NCBI GenBank assembly: GCA_016191845.1
Contig: JACPVF010000016.1
Coordinates: forward strand, 124,001-188,000
Length of the DNA stretch: 64,000 nt
Origin: Chloroflexota bacterium
Lineage (GTDB): Bacteria; Chloroflexota; Anaerolineae; Anaerolineales; Villigracilaceae
Reading direction: 5' to 3'
Shown: piece by piece, positions 1 through 8,907 of the stretch
Layout of the letters: each line of letters starts with the position of its first letter
Numbering within the stretch: position 1 is the first letter of the stretch
Translations under genes and position numbers: made by a program
The notes under the pieces: model-generated
Told to the model about the DNA's origin: nothing
Database searches by the model: none
The model's input: the letters and a program-made list of their open reading frames with translations, nothing else

Positions 1-1
1 G

Positions 2-2623
2 GGGTTGATTGGCATCGTGCTGGTCTTCCTGGTCAGTTGGCTGGGCTCTCAAGCGCGCGTCCTCAGCAACTCCATTTCCGAAGCCAGGAACCTCTCCGAC
101 CAGATCGATTACAGCATCGCCATCCTGGTCTCCCAGGCGGGGGAGGATAGCCCCTTTTCCTATCAGCGCCTGATCGAGAAATTTGCCACCCTCGATAACG
201 TGATCGCCATCCACATCGTGGATGATCGGGGCGTGATCATCGCCGATAACGACCAGGCTCGCATCGGGGAATCCTTTGCCGACCCCATGATCGTCGATGC
301 CCTCGCGAACGAACACAACAGTCAGCAGGTGATCGGGCGCACGATCGTCTTCGTGCGCCCCCTGCATGGGCAGGCCTACACCTCGTCGATGCACGACGTG
401 CTGGGCGTTTTGTGGCTCGAGATGGACATGACCCCCTCCTATCAGCGCGCCCAGGGCGATATCCTCCTGACCCTGCTGATCGGCCTGGCGGGCTTTGCCC
501 TCATCTTCTATTGGTATTACCGCGTCACACAGGACGGCCTGATCGACCGCCTGCTCGTGGTCGAAGACGGCCTGCGTCAGGTGGAGAAGGGCGACCTCTA
601 CCGCCATATCGAGATCGGCACTCTCTTCGGCAGCCCCGACGAGATCAACGGGCTGGCTGACCGCTTCAATCGCATGCTCACCAGCCTGCGCCGTCAGCGC
701 GGTTTCGAGGAACTGACCTCCCGCCTGGCCGCCCGTTTCATGAACGCGCCCACCGACGAGATGGACCTGGAGATTCGCGATGCCCTGCGTCAGCTGGGGA
801 AACTCTTCCAGGCCGACCGCAGCTACATCTTCGAGTTTTCGCGGGATGAGCGGGTGATGAATAACACCTACGAATGGTGCGCCCTGGGCATCGAGCCGCA
901 GATCGCAAACCTGCAGAATGTGCCCGTGGATTCCTTCCCCTGGTGGATGCAGACCCTCCATCGCCTTGAGGTCATCAGCGTGCCGCGCGTCAGTGCCATG
1001 CCGCCCCAGGCGGCCAGCGAACAGGCCATCCTGGCGGAGCAGGGCATCCAGTCGGTGCTGGTCGCGCCCATGCTGTCTGATGCGGGCTTGTTCGGTTTCA
1101 TCGGCTTCGACTCCGTCCATGCCGAGCGGGCCTGGGCGGGCGAGGAGATCCACCTGTTGAGCGTGGTGACGGGCATCATCGCCAATACCATCGTCCGCCA
1201 GCGCTCCCAGCAGGAATTGCAGAACCAGCGCGACTTCGCCCTGCAGGTCATGAATACCGTGCGCCAGGGGCTCACCGTCACCGACCTCGAAGGCAGGTAC
1301 GAATACGTCAACCCGGCCTTCGCACAGATGCTCAAGCGCATCCCCCGCGAGTTGATCGGCCAGCGCGAGCAGGACGTGTTCCACCCCGACGACTGGCAGC
1401 GCATCATCGACCTGCAGAAGGGGACGGGCGCCCGCGCGGTCACCGCCACCGCCCGTCTGTTCGCCGCCGATGGGACGGTCGTCCACTCGCTGGTCAGCCG
1501 TTCGCCCCGCATCCGCGATGGACAGGGCATCGGCAACATTGCCGCCGTCGTGGACCTGACCGAGCAGCTCGCCGCCGAGGAACGCCTGCGCCAGTCCGAG
1601 GCGCGCAACCGTGCCTTCCTCAACGCCATCCCCGACCTCATCCTCCGCCTCGACCGCAACGGCACCTTCCTCGATTTCAAGACGGGCGACGACCGCCAGT
1701 TGGTCACCTCTCCTTCGGAGATCCTGGGCAGGCCCATCACCACTTTACTGCCTGCCGGCGTGGCGGGCCAGGCAGCCCAGGCCATTCAGCAGGCTTTGCA
1801 GACCTCCACCCCGCAGGTCTTTGAATACAGCCTGGGGCACGAGTCGGGTTCGAACCAGCACACCTATGAGGCCCGCCTGGTGGCCAGTGGCGAGGACGAG
1901 GTCATTGCCGTCATCCACGATATCAGCGAGCGCGCCCGCCTCGAACAGATGAAGACCGATTTCATCAACCGCGCCTCGCACGAACTGCGCACCCCGCTCA
2001 CCACCGCCTTGTTGATGACCGACCTGCTGGATGGCGAGGATTCCCGCCCGAACGAATGGAAGGAATACTGGCAGATCCTCAAACAGGAGCTCCAGCGTGA
2101 GCGCCTGATCCTCGAGGACGTGTTGATGGTGGGCCGCCTCGAAAGCGGACACTACCGTATCTCGGCCGCCCCCACCGACCTGCGGCCGATCCTCGAGGAA
2201 TCCCTGGCTGCCGTCCGCCCCCAGGCCAGCCAGAAGCAGGTGCACCTCTCCCTCGAAGCGGACGATTCCCTGCCCCTGTTGCTTGGGTCGGCCGAGGCCT
2301 TCTCGCACATCCTCGTCAACCTGCTCTCGAACGCCGTCAAATTCTCGCGGACCGGCGGACGGGTGCAGGTTGTCGTTCGCGCAGACCGCGGCGGGGCCTC
2401 CGTGCGCATCGCCGACCAGGGCATCGGCATCCCGCCCGAGGATCTGCCGCACCTTACCTCGCGCTTCTTCCGCGCCGCCAATGCCACCCAGCAGGAGATT
2501 CCCGGCAGCGGCATGGGCCTCTACATCGTCAGGTCCATCCTCGAAGAACTGGGCGGCAAGTGGAAGATCCATTCCCGCCTCGGCCTTGGCACCACCGTCT
2601 CGGTCTGGCTGGCGGGGACCTAG
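2..2623 (+). CDS. Multidomain sensor histidine kinase (5' end outside window)
   Basis: Membrane sensor kinase of a two-component system. The frame is open to the window edge and the first visible residues are already inside a membrane segment, so the N-terminus is missing. Counting from base 5, the order is: extracytoplasmic sensor region (about 20-150), second membrane helix (154-172), HAMP (173-237), GAF (240-402), two PAS domains (410-528 and 535-650), HisKA with the phospho-acceptor His in ASHELRTP (near 659), and a HATPase domain with N box NLLSNAVKFS, G1 DQGIGIP and G2 GSGMGLYIV. All catalytic boxes are intact. No response regulator follows, so the partner is upstream of the window or unlinked. 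A strong terminator follows directly. The ligand is unknown. Confidence 0.93.
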   Translation, partial: GLIGIVLVFLVSWLGSQARVLSNSISEARNLSDQIDYSIAILVSQAGEDSPFSYQRLIEKFATLDNVIAIHIVDDRGVIIADNDQARIGESFADPMIVDALANEHNSQQVIGRTIVFVRPLHGQAYTSSMHDVLGVLWLEMDMTPSYQRAQGDILLTLLIGLAGFALIFYWYYRVTQDGLIDRLLVVEDGLRQVEKGDLYRHIEIGTLFGSPDEINGLADRFNRMLTSLRRQRGFEELTSRLAARFMNAPTDEMDLEIRDALRQLGKLFQADRSYIFEFSRDERVMNNTYEWCALGIEPQIANLQNVPVDSFPWWMQTLHRLEVISVPRVSAMPPQAASEQAILAEQGIQSVLVAPMLSDAGLFGFIGFDSVHAERAWAGEEIHLLSVVTGIIANTIVRQRSQQELQNQRDFALQVMNTVRQGLTVTDLEGRYEYVNPAFAQMLKRIPRELIGQREQDVFHPDDWQRIIDLQKGTGARAVTATARLFAADGTVVHSLVSRSPRIRDGQGIGNIAAVVDLTEQLAAEERLRQSEARNRAFLNAIPDLILRLDRNGTFLDFKTGDDRQLVTSPSEILGRPITTLLPAGVAGQAAQAIQQALQTSTPQVFEYSLGHESGSNQHTYEARLVASGEDEVIAVIHDISERARLEQMKTDFINRASHELRTPLTTALLMTDLLDGEDSRPNEWKEYWQILKQELQRERLILEDVLMVGRLESGHYRISAAPTDLRPILEESLAAVRPQASQKQVHLSLEADDSLPLLLGSAEAFSHILVNLLSNAVKFSRTGGRVQVVVRADRGGASVRIADQGIGIPPEDLPHLTSRFFRAANATQQEIPGSGMGLYIVRSILEELGGKWKIHSRLGLGTTVSVWLAGT

Positions 2624-2644
2624 CCTGTACAGCCCAATATCTCA

Positions 2645-2672
2645 CGGCGGAGGGCCCCCTCCGCCGTTTTTT
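2645..2672 (+). terminator. Rho-independent terminator of the histidine kinase gene
   Basis: A 10-bp perfect GC-rich stem (CGGCGGAGGG at 2645-2654 with CCCTCCGCCG at 2657-2666) is followed at once by six T. It starts about 20 bases after the kinase stop codon. Confidence 0.9.
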
Positions 2673-2683
2673 GTCCCCTTTGC

Positions 2684-2698
2684 TGAAATCGTTTTCAA
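2684..2698 (+). promoter_or_regulatory. LacI/CcpA-type operator-like palindrome
   Basis: TGAAATCGTTTTCA is an almost perfect palindrome centred on CG, the hallmark of LacI-family operators. Its reverse complement shares TTGAAAACGATT with a site upstream of gap (54151-54166). It lies just after the kinase terminator and next to AT-rich palindromes. No promoter or gene is obvious right beside it, so function is uncertain. Confidence 0.35.
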
Positions 2699-3034
2699 AT
2701 TCCCTATAAGGGAATTTTTATTTCTAGGCAGGGATTGGGCGATTCCCTTATAGGGATTGACTCAATCCTAGGAAAGAAAAAAATTTTTCCTTGCTTGAAA
2801 TTTAAATTTCTAGGAAGGAAATTCGTTATGAATGTCAACGGGATGGAAAAGGGCAAATTCGTGCTTTTTTGTTCATTTTTTAAATGCTGGTGGTAAGATA
2901 AAATGACTATGTAAAAGAGTTTTTTGAAGTGAAAGATCATTAAAAAGATATTTGTATAAGTAAGACAATCCAGGCGTGTTTTATAATCTTTACTATCCTA
3001 GAAAGGGAGTTTCCATCATCCAACATGTGGTCTT

Positions 3035-3119
3035 GTCATTGCGAGCCCAATAGGGCGAAGTAATCTCCGAATTGGCGAGCCAGATTGCTTCGTCGGACTA
3101 CGCCCTCCTCACAATGACG
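3035..3119. repeat. MITE-like palindromic element, copy 1
   Basis: An imperfect palindrome of about 85 bp with ends GTCATTGCGAG and CCTCACAATGAC, and internal AGATTGCTTCG opposite GAAGTAATCT. A related element lies at 8788-8882. I recall the ATTGCTTCG / CTCGCAATGAC family as a non-coding palindromic repeat seen in many bacterial genomes. There is no coding potential. Confidence 0.7.
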
Positions 3120-3371
3120 AGATTTTTGATTTCGATGTTAGACACTCACAATTATCTGTAATGTAGTAAAGGTTGAGGTAAAATCTTATACTGGTATGCA
3201 GCGATTAGATTTTCCTTTGTGTATTCACCTTTTAATACATAAACCTTATTCTTTTTCCTCAGAGCCATTTTTTGAGGTTATGGTTGCTTTCTCGCACAAG
3301 AAGCAAAGTATGTAGATTAATAATATAAAATGATAATAAATTTGTTGCGGGTATCCGATTCAGGGAGTATC

Positions 3372-5060
3372 GTGGCAAAATTATATCCAGAGTATCTTCC
3401 CGAGAGTATATATAGTGATCCAAAGCGGAGCGCAGAGAAAAGGGTTTTTGAAGCGCTTTCAAAATTGCCATCTTTGTTTGTAGTTTTCTATAGCGTTGCA
3501 TGGCAGGCGCGAAAAGATGGTTATACCCGCGACGGCGAGGCGGATTTTGTTATTGCTCATCCTGACCTTGGGGTTTTGGTGTTTGAAGTCAAAGGTGGTG
3601 GCGTTGCATATGACGCGGCCACAGGACAATGGACAACGACCGATCGGTATGGTCAGTCTTTTGTGATTGATCCTGTCGAGCAGGCGAAGAAAAGCCATTA
3701 CACCTTGCTGGAGAAATTTAAAGACTTGCCAGAGTGGGACAGTGCCCGCTTTCTAACCATTGGGCACGCCATTTGTTTTCCTGATATCGTTGTTGAAAAT
3801 AAATCCCTACGATTGGATTTATCGCGCGATATTGTGGTTGACCATAATGATCTGGCGAAGATCGAAGAGACGATTCAACGCGTATTTGAGCATTATGCGG
3901 ATAAAACCAGACGCGCGCCTTTAGGGAGAGATCGTTTGGCTATCGTTGAGGGCTTACTAGCAAGATCATTCAAGATGACTACACCGTTGGGGGTGGAATT
4001 AGATAACGAGGATAAAAGACTAATTGAACTGACCGAGCGGCAGTTTATGCTGCTCGATTTTCTGGCTTCACGACGCAGGGCATTGATCGCTGGATGTGCT
4101 GGATCAGGAAAGACTATGCTGGCGGTTGAAAAGGCAAGGCAACTTCACGAGCAGGGATTCAATGTGCTGTTAACTTGCTTTAATTTGGCTTTGGCGGAAG
4201 ACCTTGCAAAGCGCCTACCTGATATAACTGTTTTGCATTTTCATGGTTTGTGCAGGGAAGTTGCAAAAGAAGTAGGTTTTACAATACAGTCTGTTTCGGA
4301 TCAGCAAAAATATTACGATGAGACGCTCCCTGAAATGCTATTGAAGGCAGTGGACGAAACAGGACCGATGTTTGACGCCATCATCGTGGATGAAGGACAA
4401 GACTTCCTTGAAACCTATTGGGTAGCCCTTGCGAGCCTTCTAAACGAGAAGGAAGGGATTTTCTATGTTTTCTATGATGACAACCAGAACCTGTATGGCG
4501 GTGGAGAATCGCTCAAGGGAATTGTGAACGAAGAGCCCTTTTTACTGACAGAGAATTGCAGGAATACAAAAGCAATTCACAAGGTTGTAAGCGCATTTTA
4601 TAGCGACAGAAAAAGAATCGGGTGCAAAGGTCCCGAGGGACGGACGCCTGAACTGCATGAATATAAAGACTCTGCAGAGTTGCTCAAAGGGGTACAAAGC
4701 GTATTGAACAAGTTGGTGAATGAAGAGCATGTCGCCGCTGAGGAAATTGTAATTCTGACGCCATACGCGCAGGAAAAGACTTCATTTAAAATTGGAACAA
4801 GACTTGGCAACTTCACCCTTTCGGACCTTCCTCCTCAGCGCAGGAATGAAATTCAGGCAACGACGATTCACAAGTTCAAAGGCTTGGAGCGGAAAGTCGT
4901 GATCATAACGGAAGTGGATGATAAATTTAGGTACAATCCAGAGACGCTTATGTACGTGGGAAGTTCGCGCGCCCGCACACACTTGATATTCTTTGTGGCA
5001 CAAAATGCACCGACCGAAATCAAATCCCAGATCGAAGCGGATTGTAAGCCAACGCGATAG
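3372..5060 (+). CDS. NERD-domain superfamily I helicase (defence operon, gene 1)
   Basis: Predicted DNA helicase with an N-terminal nuclease-related NERD domain, 562 residues. I chose the GTG at 3372 because AGGGAG lies 5 bases upstream; an ATG 14 codons earlier (3330) has no ribosome site. The NERD region (about 10-190) shows GEADFVI followed by FEVKGGG, the acidic and ExK residues of the fold. The UvrD/Rep-like part has Walker A GCAGSGKT (near 242), Walker B IIVDEGQDF (near 337), HKFKGLE (near 497) and the motif VI region SSRART. It probably acts on or cuts invading DNA, but the substrate is unknown. It opens a same-strand run of six tightly spaced genes; 17 bases separate it from the next. 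Codon use is more AT-rich than in the housekeeping genes, which fits transfer. Confidence 0.88.
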   Translation: MAKLYPEYLPESIYSDPKRSAEKRVFEALSKLPSLFVVFYSVAWQARKDGYTRDGEADFVIAHPDLGVLVFEVKGGGVAYDAATGQWTTTDRYGQSFVIDPVEQAKKSHYTLLEKFKDLPEWDSARFLTIGHAICFPDIVVENKSLRLDLSRDIVVDHNDLAKIEETIQRVFEHYADKTRRAPLGRDRLAIVEGLLARSFKMTTPLGVELDNEDKRLIELTERQFMLLDFLASRRRALIAGCAGSGKTMLAVEKARQLHEQGFNVLLTCFNLALAEDLAKRLPDITVLHFHGLCREVAKEVGFTIQSVSDQQKYYDETLPEMLLKAVDETGPMFDAIIVDEGQDFLETYWVALASLLNEKEGIFYVFYDDNQNLYGGGESLKGIVNEEPFLLTENCRNTKAIHKVVSAFYSDRKRIGCKGPEGRTPELHEYKDSAELLKGVQSVLNKLVNEEHVAAEEIVILTPYAQEKTSFKIGTRLGNFTLSDLPPQRRNEIQATTIHKFKGLERKVVIITEVDDKFRYNPETLMYVGSSRARTHLIFFVAQNAPTEIKSQIEADCKPTR

Positions 5061-5077
5061 ACTCAGGAATCAGACTT

Positions 5078-8000
5078 ATGAAGTATCGTGACCTTATTCA
5101 ATTCGAGCCAGTTGTTGATGTAATTCAGCTTCGCCAGGCGGACGAGAAGAAACGTGCCGAGAAGTTGGTCTCAACGTACGTGATCTCCGACCGCATGACG
5201 GACGTGATTTTGCACCGCATTCTGCCCAGCCTGAGTATCGGCGGCGAGAAGCCAGGTGACGGACTGTTCATCGTCGGTAACTATGGGACGGGTAAATCGC
5301 ACTTGATGTCCATTGTGACTGCGATTGCAGAGCACAAGGATTTATTGAAGCACGTGACTCACCCTGCGGTCGTTGAGGGATTAAAGCCGATTGCAGGGAA
5401 ATATAAAGTTGTACGCCAGGAAACGGGTGCGACTGAAAAGAACCTGCGCGACATCGTCCTTGAGGATTTGGAAAAGCACCTCAAAGAAATGGGGGTGAAA
5501 TATCACTTCCCTCCGATGGATAAGGCTTCGAGCAACAAGGAATTAATCGTCGAGATGATGGAAGTTTTCCAGAAGGTTTATCCTGGCTACGGTTTGCTGG
5601 TGGCGATGGACGAATTGCTGGATTATTTACGCGCTCGCAAAGATACCGAATTGGTACTGGACCTGAACTTCCTGCGCGAGATCGGTGAGGCGTGTGAAAT
5701 TACGCCCTTCCGCTTTATGGCAGGTATTCAGGAATCGTTGTTCGATAGCCCGCGCTTCCAATTTGCAGCGGACTCGATTCGTCGCGTGAAGGCACGCTTT
5801 GAGCAGGTGCGTATTGTGCGTGAAGATATGGCATACGTGGTCTCGCGCAGATTGCTAGCGAAGAATGATGGACAGCGTAAACAGGTTCGCAAGCACTTGG
5901 AGAAATTCACCAAGTTATACGCTGCAATGGCGGAGCATATTGATGAGTATGTGGAACTCTTCCCCATTCATCCCGCCTATTTGGAAGTGTTTGAGCAGGT
6001 GAATGTTGTTGAGAAGCGTGACCTATTAAAAGCGCTCAGCAAGCAGATGGAAAACCTGCTCGATCAGGATGTGCCAGCCAATGAGACAGGCTTGTTCTCG
6101 TTTGACTCATATTGGGCAATCTTGAATGATGATCCGTCTTACCGTTCGGTGCCAGAGATTCGGGATGTGCAGGATAAGGCGCGGGTGCTGGCAGAGCGTG
6201 TTCGGACGGCGCCGAATGTCAAGGATTACCGACCCGCCGCGAACAAGATCATCGCCGCGCTGGCAGTTCATCGCCTGACGTTGAATGATTTGTATGCGCC
6301 CGTCGGGTTGACTCCCGCTGAGTTGCGCGACAATTTGTGTATTTATCTGCCCATCCCCGAGCAGGAAGCGGACTTTCTTTTGACTTCGGTGGAAGCCGTG
6401 TTGCAGGAAGTCTCCCGTGCGGTGAATGGGCAATTCATCTCGCACAATAAAGAGAACGACCAGTACTATCTCGACCTGAAAAAAGATATTGACTTTGACG
6501 CGCTGATTGACCAACGCGCTTCGTCCTTGGATGAAACCCAACTAAATCGCTACTTCTTCGACATGCTGGCGCGTGGCTTGGAGTTGACCGATAGCGCGTA
6601 CGTGCCTGGGTTCCGCATTTGGGAGCGGGAACTGGCGTGGACGGGTCAGGGGATGACGCGCAAGGGATATGTATTCTTAGGGGCGCCGAACGAACGCTCG
6701 ACCGCCCAGCCAGAGCGCGATTTCTACATCCATTTTCTTGCGCCGTTTTCAACGGAAAAGATCAAGTTAGATAAGAAGGCTGACGAGGTGTATTTCGCGC
6801 TCGGACAAAAGGATGATGACTTCGAGCAGACCATGAAGCGCTATGCGGGTGCGCGTGAGATGAGTTCGATCTCATCAGGGAGCAACAAGGAGCAATACGA
6901 GCGTAAGGCGGATACCTTTGGGCGCAAGTTAAATACCTGGCTGAGAGAAAACATTACGCGGGCGGTCACGATTCGCTACAAAGGCGAAGAGATGACCGTG
7001 CCAGAGGCATTGTCGAAACATCGCCTGACCATTCGCGATCTATCGCTGCGTGAGCAAGTTTTCAAACTGGCTTCGGCATTTTTGAGCGAGCAATTTCAAA
7101 AGCAGTATCCGCTTTACCCGAAGTTCAGCGGCATTGACTTTACCTTCGAGACGTTGACCCAAGCCACAGACGGCACGTTACGCGCGATTGCAGGCAGTTC
7201 TGCCACAAAGCCCGCGCAAGTGGTCTTGGAAGGGTTAGGACTCGCTCACATGGAAAACGGCGAGTTGACCTTCACCACCGAAGACAGCCCGTATGCCAAG
7301 CACGTGTTGAAATCGCTGTTTGCGTTGGACGCCAGTAAGGTACTCAACCGCAAGGATTTGATCGGCGGTCCGAGCAATGCCGAAGTGGATCATAAATTTG
7401 GGTTGGAGCCTGAATGGATGATGGTGGTTTTGCTCGCGTTGGTGAGACAAGGCGAGATCACGCTGAACCTGCCTGGGATCCGAATCGATTCGACCAATTT
7501 GGATGAGGCGGCGCGGATGGGCGTGGAAACGCTGATGAAGTTCACCGCGGTTAGCCGCCCGAAGCCCATCCCTGAACAATCGCTGAGGGTGTTATTCGCC
7601 AGCCTTGACCTGCCCGAAAATTTGGTGACTGATCCAAAGAAACTAGAATTGGCTCCCATTCAGTTGGAAGCGTCGGTTAGCGCAGAATTGAATCTGGTGG
7701 TGCGCTTGCTGGAAAATTTGCGCGAAGGTCCGCGCTATTGGCGCGAGTCGCTTTACTCGGCGGCGCAGTTGCAGGAATTACGCAGTGAGTTGACCGAGTA
7801 CAAGAATTTTCTGACTTCGCTGCAGGCGCTCAACAGCCCTGGCAAGTTGCGCAACTTCTCCACGGGACAGGGCGAGGTGCGCCAAGTGATGCGGACGCGC
7901 AAAGTGGTGGGCGAGATCAAAGCCTTGTATGAGTTGATCCAAGCCGTGCAGCCGCAGTTGGAGTATGTCTATTCGTCGGAAGTGAATTTGCCGCTGGATG

Positions 8001-8782
8001 ACGCATGGCATACATCGGTTGAGAAAACGCGCGCGGAACATTTGAAACTTTTAGCCACGCCCGCTGAACGGACAAAGCCCACAACGGTCACGCGCTTGAA
8101 AGGCGGACTTTCCAATTTGCAGGACGCGTACGTGAAGCGCTACGTGGAATTGCACGCGTTGGCGCGGTTGGATTCGTCGCTCGACGCACAGAAAAAGCGC
8201 GTGACGGCAGACCCGAAATGGGTGCAGTTACGCGCGCTGAGCGGACTAGAATTTTTGCAAGGCAATGACCTGCGCAAGTTGGAAGCCCAGATGGGCGAAG
8301 TCCGCTCGTGTCCCAATCTGAATCCGAAGGATATGCAATTCACCACGGTTTGCCCCGCGTGCGGATATTCGCCGCGCGCGCAGGGCGTTGAGAAATCGGC
8401 AGGAGGGCAACTGCACGAGTTGACCGAGAAATTGGACGCGCTGCACAAGCAATGGATCAATGCGTTGATCACCAGTTTGAAGAGCGACAGCGCGCAGGCG
8501 ACGCTGAAAATGGTGGAGCCAAAAGGACGCGAGCAGGTCAATGAGTTCCTGCAAACGAAGCAACTGCCCGAGAAGATCACCGACCGTTTTATCACGGCGT
8601 TGAAGGATACGCTGCAAGGGTTGGAGATCGTTGAGTTTGAAGGCAGTGATTTCCTGCTGGCGCTCACCCGCCCTGGAATGCCCTGCACGCCCGAAGAGTT
8701 GAGCGCGCGTTATCAAAAATTCCTTGCCGAACATATGAAGGGCAAAGACCCTGCCAAAGTCCGAATCCGAATTGATTGGTAA
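5078..8782 (+). CDS. DUF6079-like large P-loop ATPase (defence operon, gene 2)
   Basis: A 1234-residue P-loop ATPase resembling DUF6079 and, more distantly, the BrxC/PglY ATPases of BREX/Pgl systems. The family name is from memory. Walker A GNYGTGKSH is near residue 67 and a Walker-B-like LLVAMDEL near 175, both in the N-terminal AAA-like part. The middle is long and helical. Near 1077-1100 a candidate zinc-binding set runs from SCPNLNP to VCPACGY (three Cys visible, so the site may be incomplete). The ATG has AGGA about 10 bases upstream. In related defence systems such ATPases couple the methylase to target recognition or translocation, and by inference the same may hold here. A MITE-like element is inserted between this gene and the methyltransferase. 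Confidence 0.8.
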   Translation: MKYRDLIQFEPVVDVIQLRQADEKKRAEKLVSTYVISDRMTDVILHRILPSLSIGGEKPGDGLFIVGNYGTGKSHLMSIVTAIAEHKDLLKHVTHPAVVEGLKPIAGKYKVVRQETGATEKNLRDIVLEDLEKHLKEMGVKYHFPPMDKASSNKELIVEMMEVFQKVYPGYGLLVAMDELLDYLRARKDTELVLDLNFLREIGEACEITPFRFMAGIQESLFDSPRFQFAADSIRRVKARFEQVRIVREDMAYVVSRRLLAKNDGQRKQVRKHLEKFTKLYAAMAEHIDEYVELFPIHPAYLEVFEQVNVVEKRDLLKALSKQMENLLDQDVPANETGLFSFDSYWAILNDDPSYRSVPEIRDVQDKARVLAERVRTAPNVKDYRPAANKIIAALAVHRLTLNDLYAPVGLTPAELRDNLCIYLPIPEQEADFLLTSVEAVLQEVSRAVNGQFISHNKENDQYYLDLKKDIDFDALIDQRASSLDETQLNRYFFDMLARGLELTDSAYVPGFRIWERELAWTGQGMTRKGYVFLGAPNERSTAQPERDFYIHFLAPFSTEKIKLDKKADEVYFALGQKDDDFEQTMKRYAGAREMSSISSGSNKEQYERKADTFGRKLNTWLRENITRAVTIRYKGEEMTVPEALSKHRLTIRDLSLREQVFKLASAFLSEQFQKQYPLYPKFSGIDFTFETLTQATDGTLRAIAGSSATKPAQVVLEGLGLAHMENGELTFTTEDSPYAKHVLKSLFALDASKVLNRKDLIGGPSNAEVDHKFGLEPEWMMVVLLALVRQGEITLNLPGIRIDSTNLDEAARMGVETLMKFTAVSRPKPIPEQSLRVLFASLDLPENLVTDPKKLELAPIQLEASVSAELNLVVRLLENLREGPRYWRESLYSAAQLQELRSELTEYKNFLTSLQALNSPGKLRNFSTGQGEVRQVMRTRKVVGEIKALYELIQAVQPQLEYVYSSEVNLPLDDAWHTSVEKTRAEHLKLLATPAERTKPTTVTRLKGGLSNLQDAYVKRYVELHALARLDSSLDAQKKRVTADPKWVQLRALSGLEFLQGNDLRKLEAQMGEVRSCPNLNPKDMQFTTVCPACGYSPRAQGVEKSAGGQLHELTEKLDALHKQWINALITSLKSDSAQATLKMVEPKGREQVNEFLQTKQLPEKITDRFITALKDTLQGLEIVEFEGSDFLLALTRPGMPCTPEELSARYQKFLAEHMKGKDPAKVRIRIDW

Positions 8783-8787
8783 ATTCC

Positions 8788-8882
8788 ATGTCACTGTGAG
8801 GAGGCTGAAAGCCGACGAAGCAGTCCCTTTGCACAGTGAGATTGCTTCGCCGCAAAGAACAAAGACGCGGCTCGCAATGACA
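8788..8882. repeat. MITE-like palindromic element, copy 2
   Basis: About 95 bp bounded by ATGTCACTGTGAG and CTCGCAATGACAT, which are near-perfect inverted ends. It contains AGATTGCTTCG and belongs to the same family as 3035-3119. It fills almost the whole 125-bp gap between the ATPase and the methyltransferase, the only large gap in the operon. It may form an RNA hairpin inside the operon transcript. Confidence 0.7.
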
Positions 8883-8907
8883 TCTACACTTGAATGATTG
8901 GTAAACC

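Larger units (their letters stand above)
2673..3371. other. AT-rich intergenic region with nested palindromes
   Basis: About 700 bases with no supported gene, much more AT-rich than the flanks. It holds a palindrome with arms AAATTCCC/GGGAATTT around TATAA (2697-2717), an inverted partial copy of it (2742-2758), a perfect 14-bp palindrome GAAATTTAAATTTC (2797-2810), three TTCTAGG/CCTAGG-like motifs and a MITE-like element (listed separately). TATAAA at 3324-3329 could be the -10 box of the defence-like operon, but I see no convincing -35 box. Confidence 0.6.

Noticed and set aside
1745-2572. Long minus-strand frame opposite the histidine kinase
   Set aside because: A shadow of the third-codon-position GC bias of the kinase gene; Ala/Arg/Gly-rich and without known motifs.
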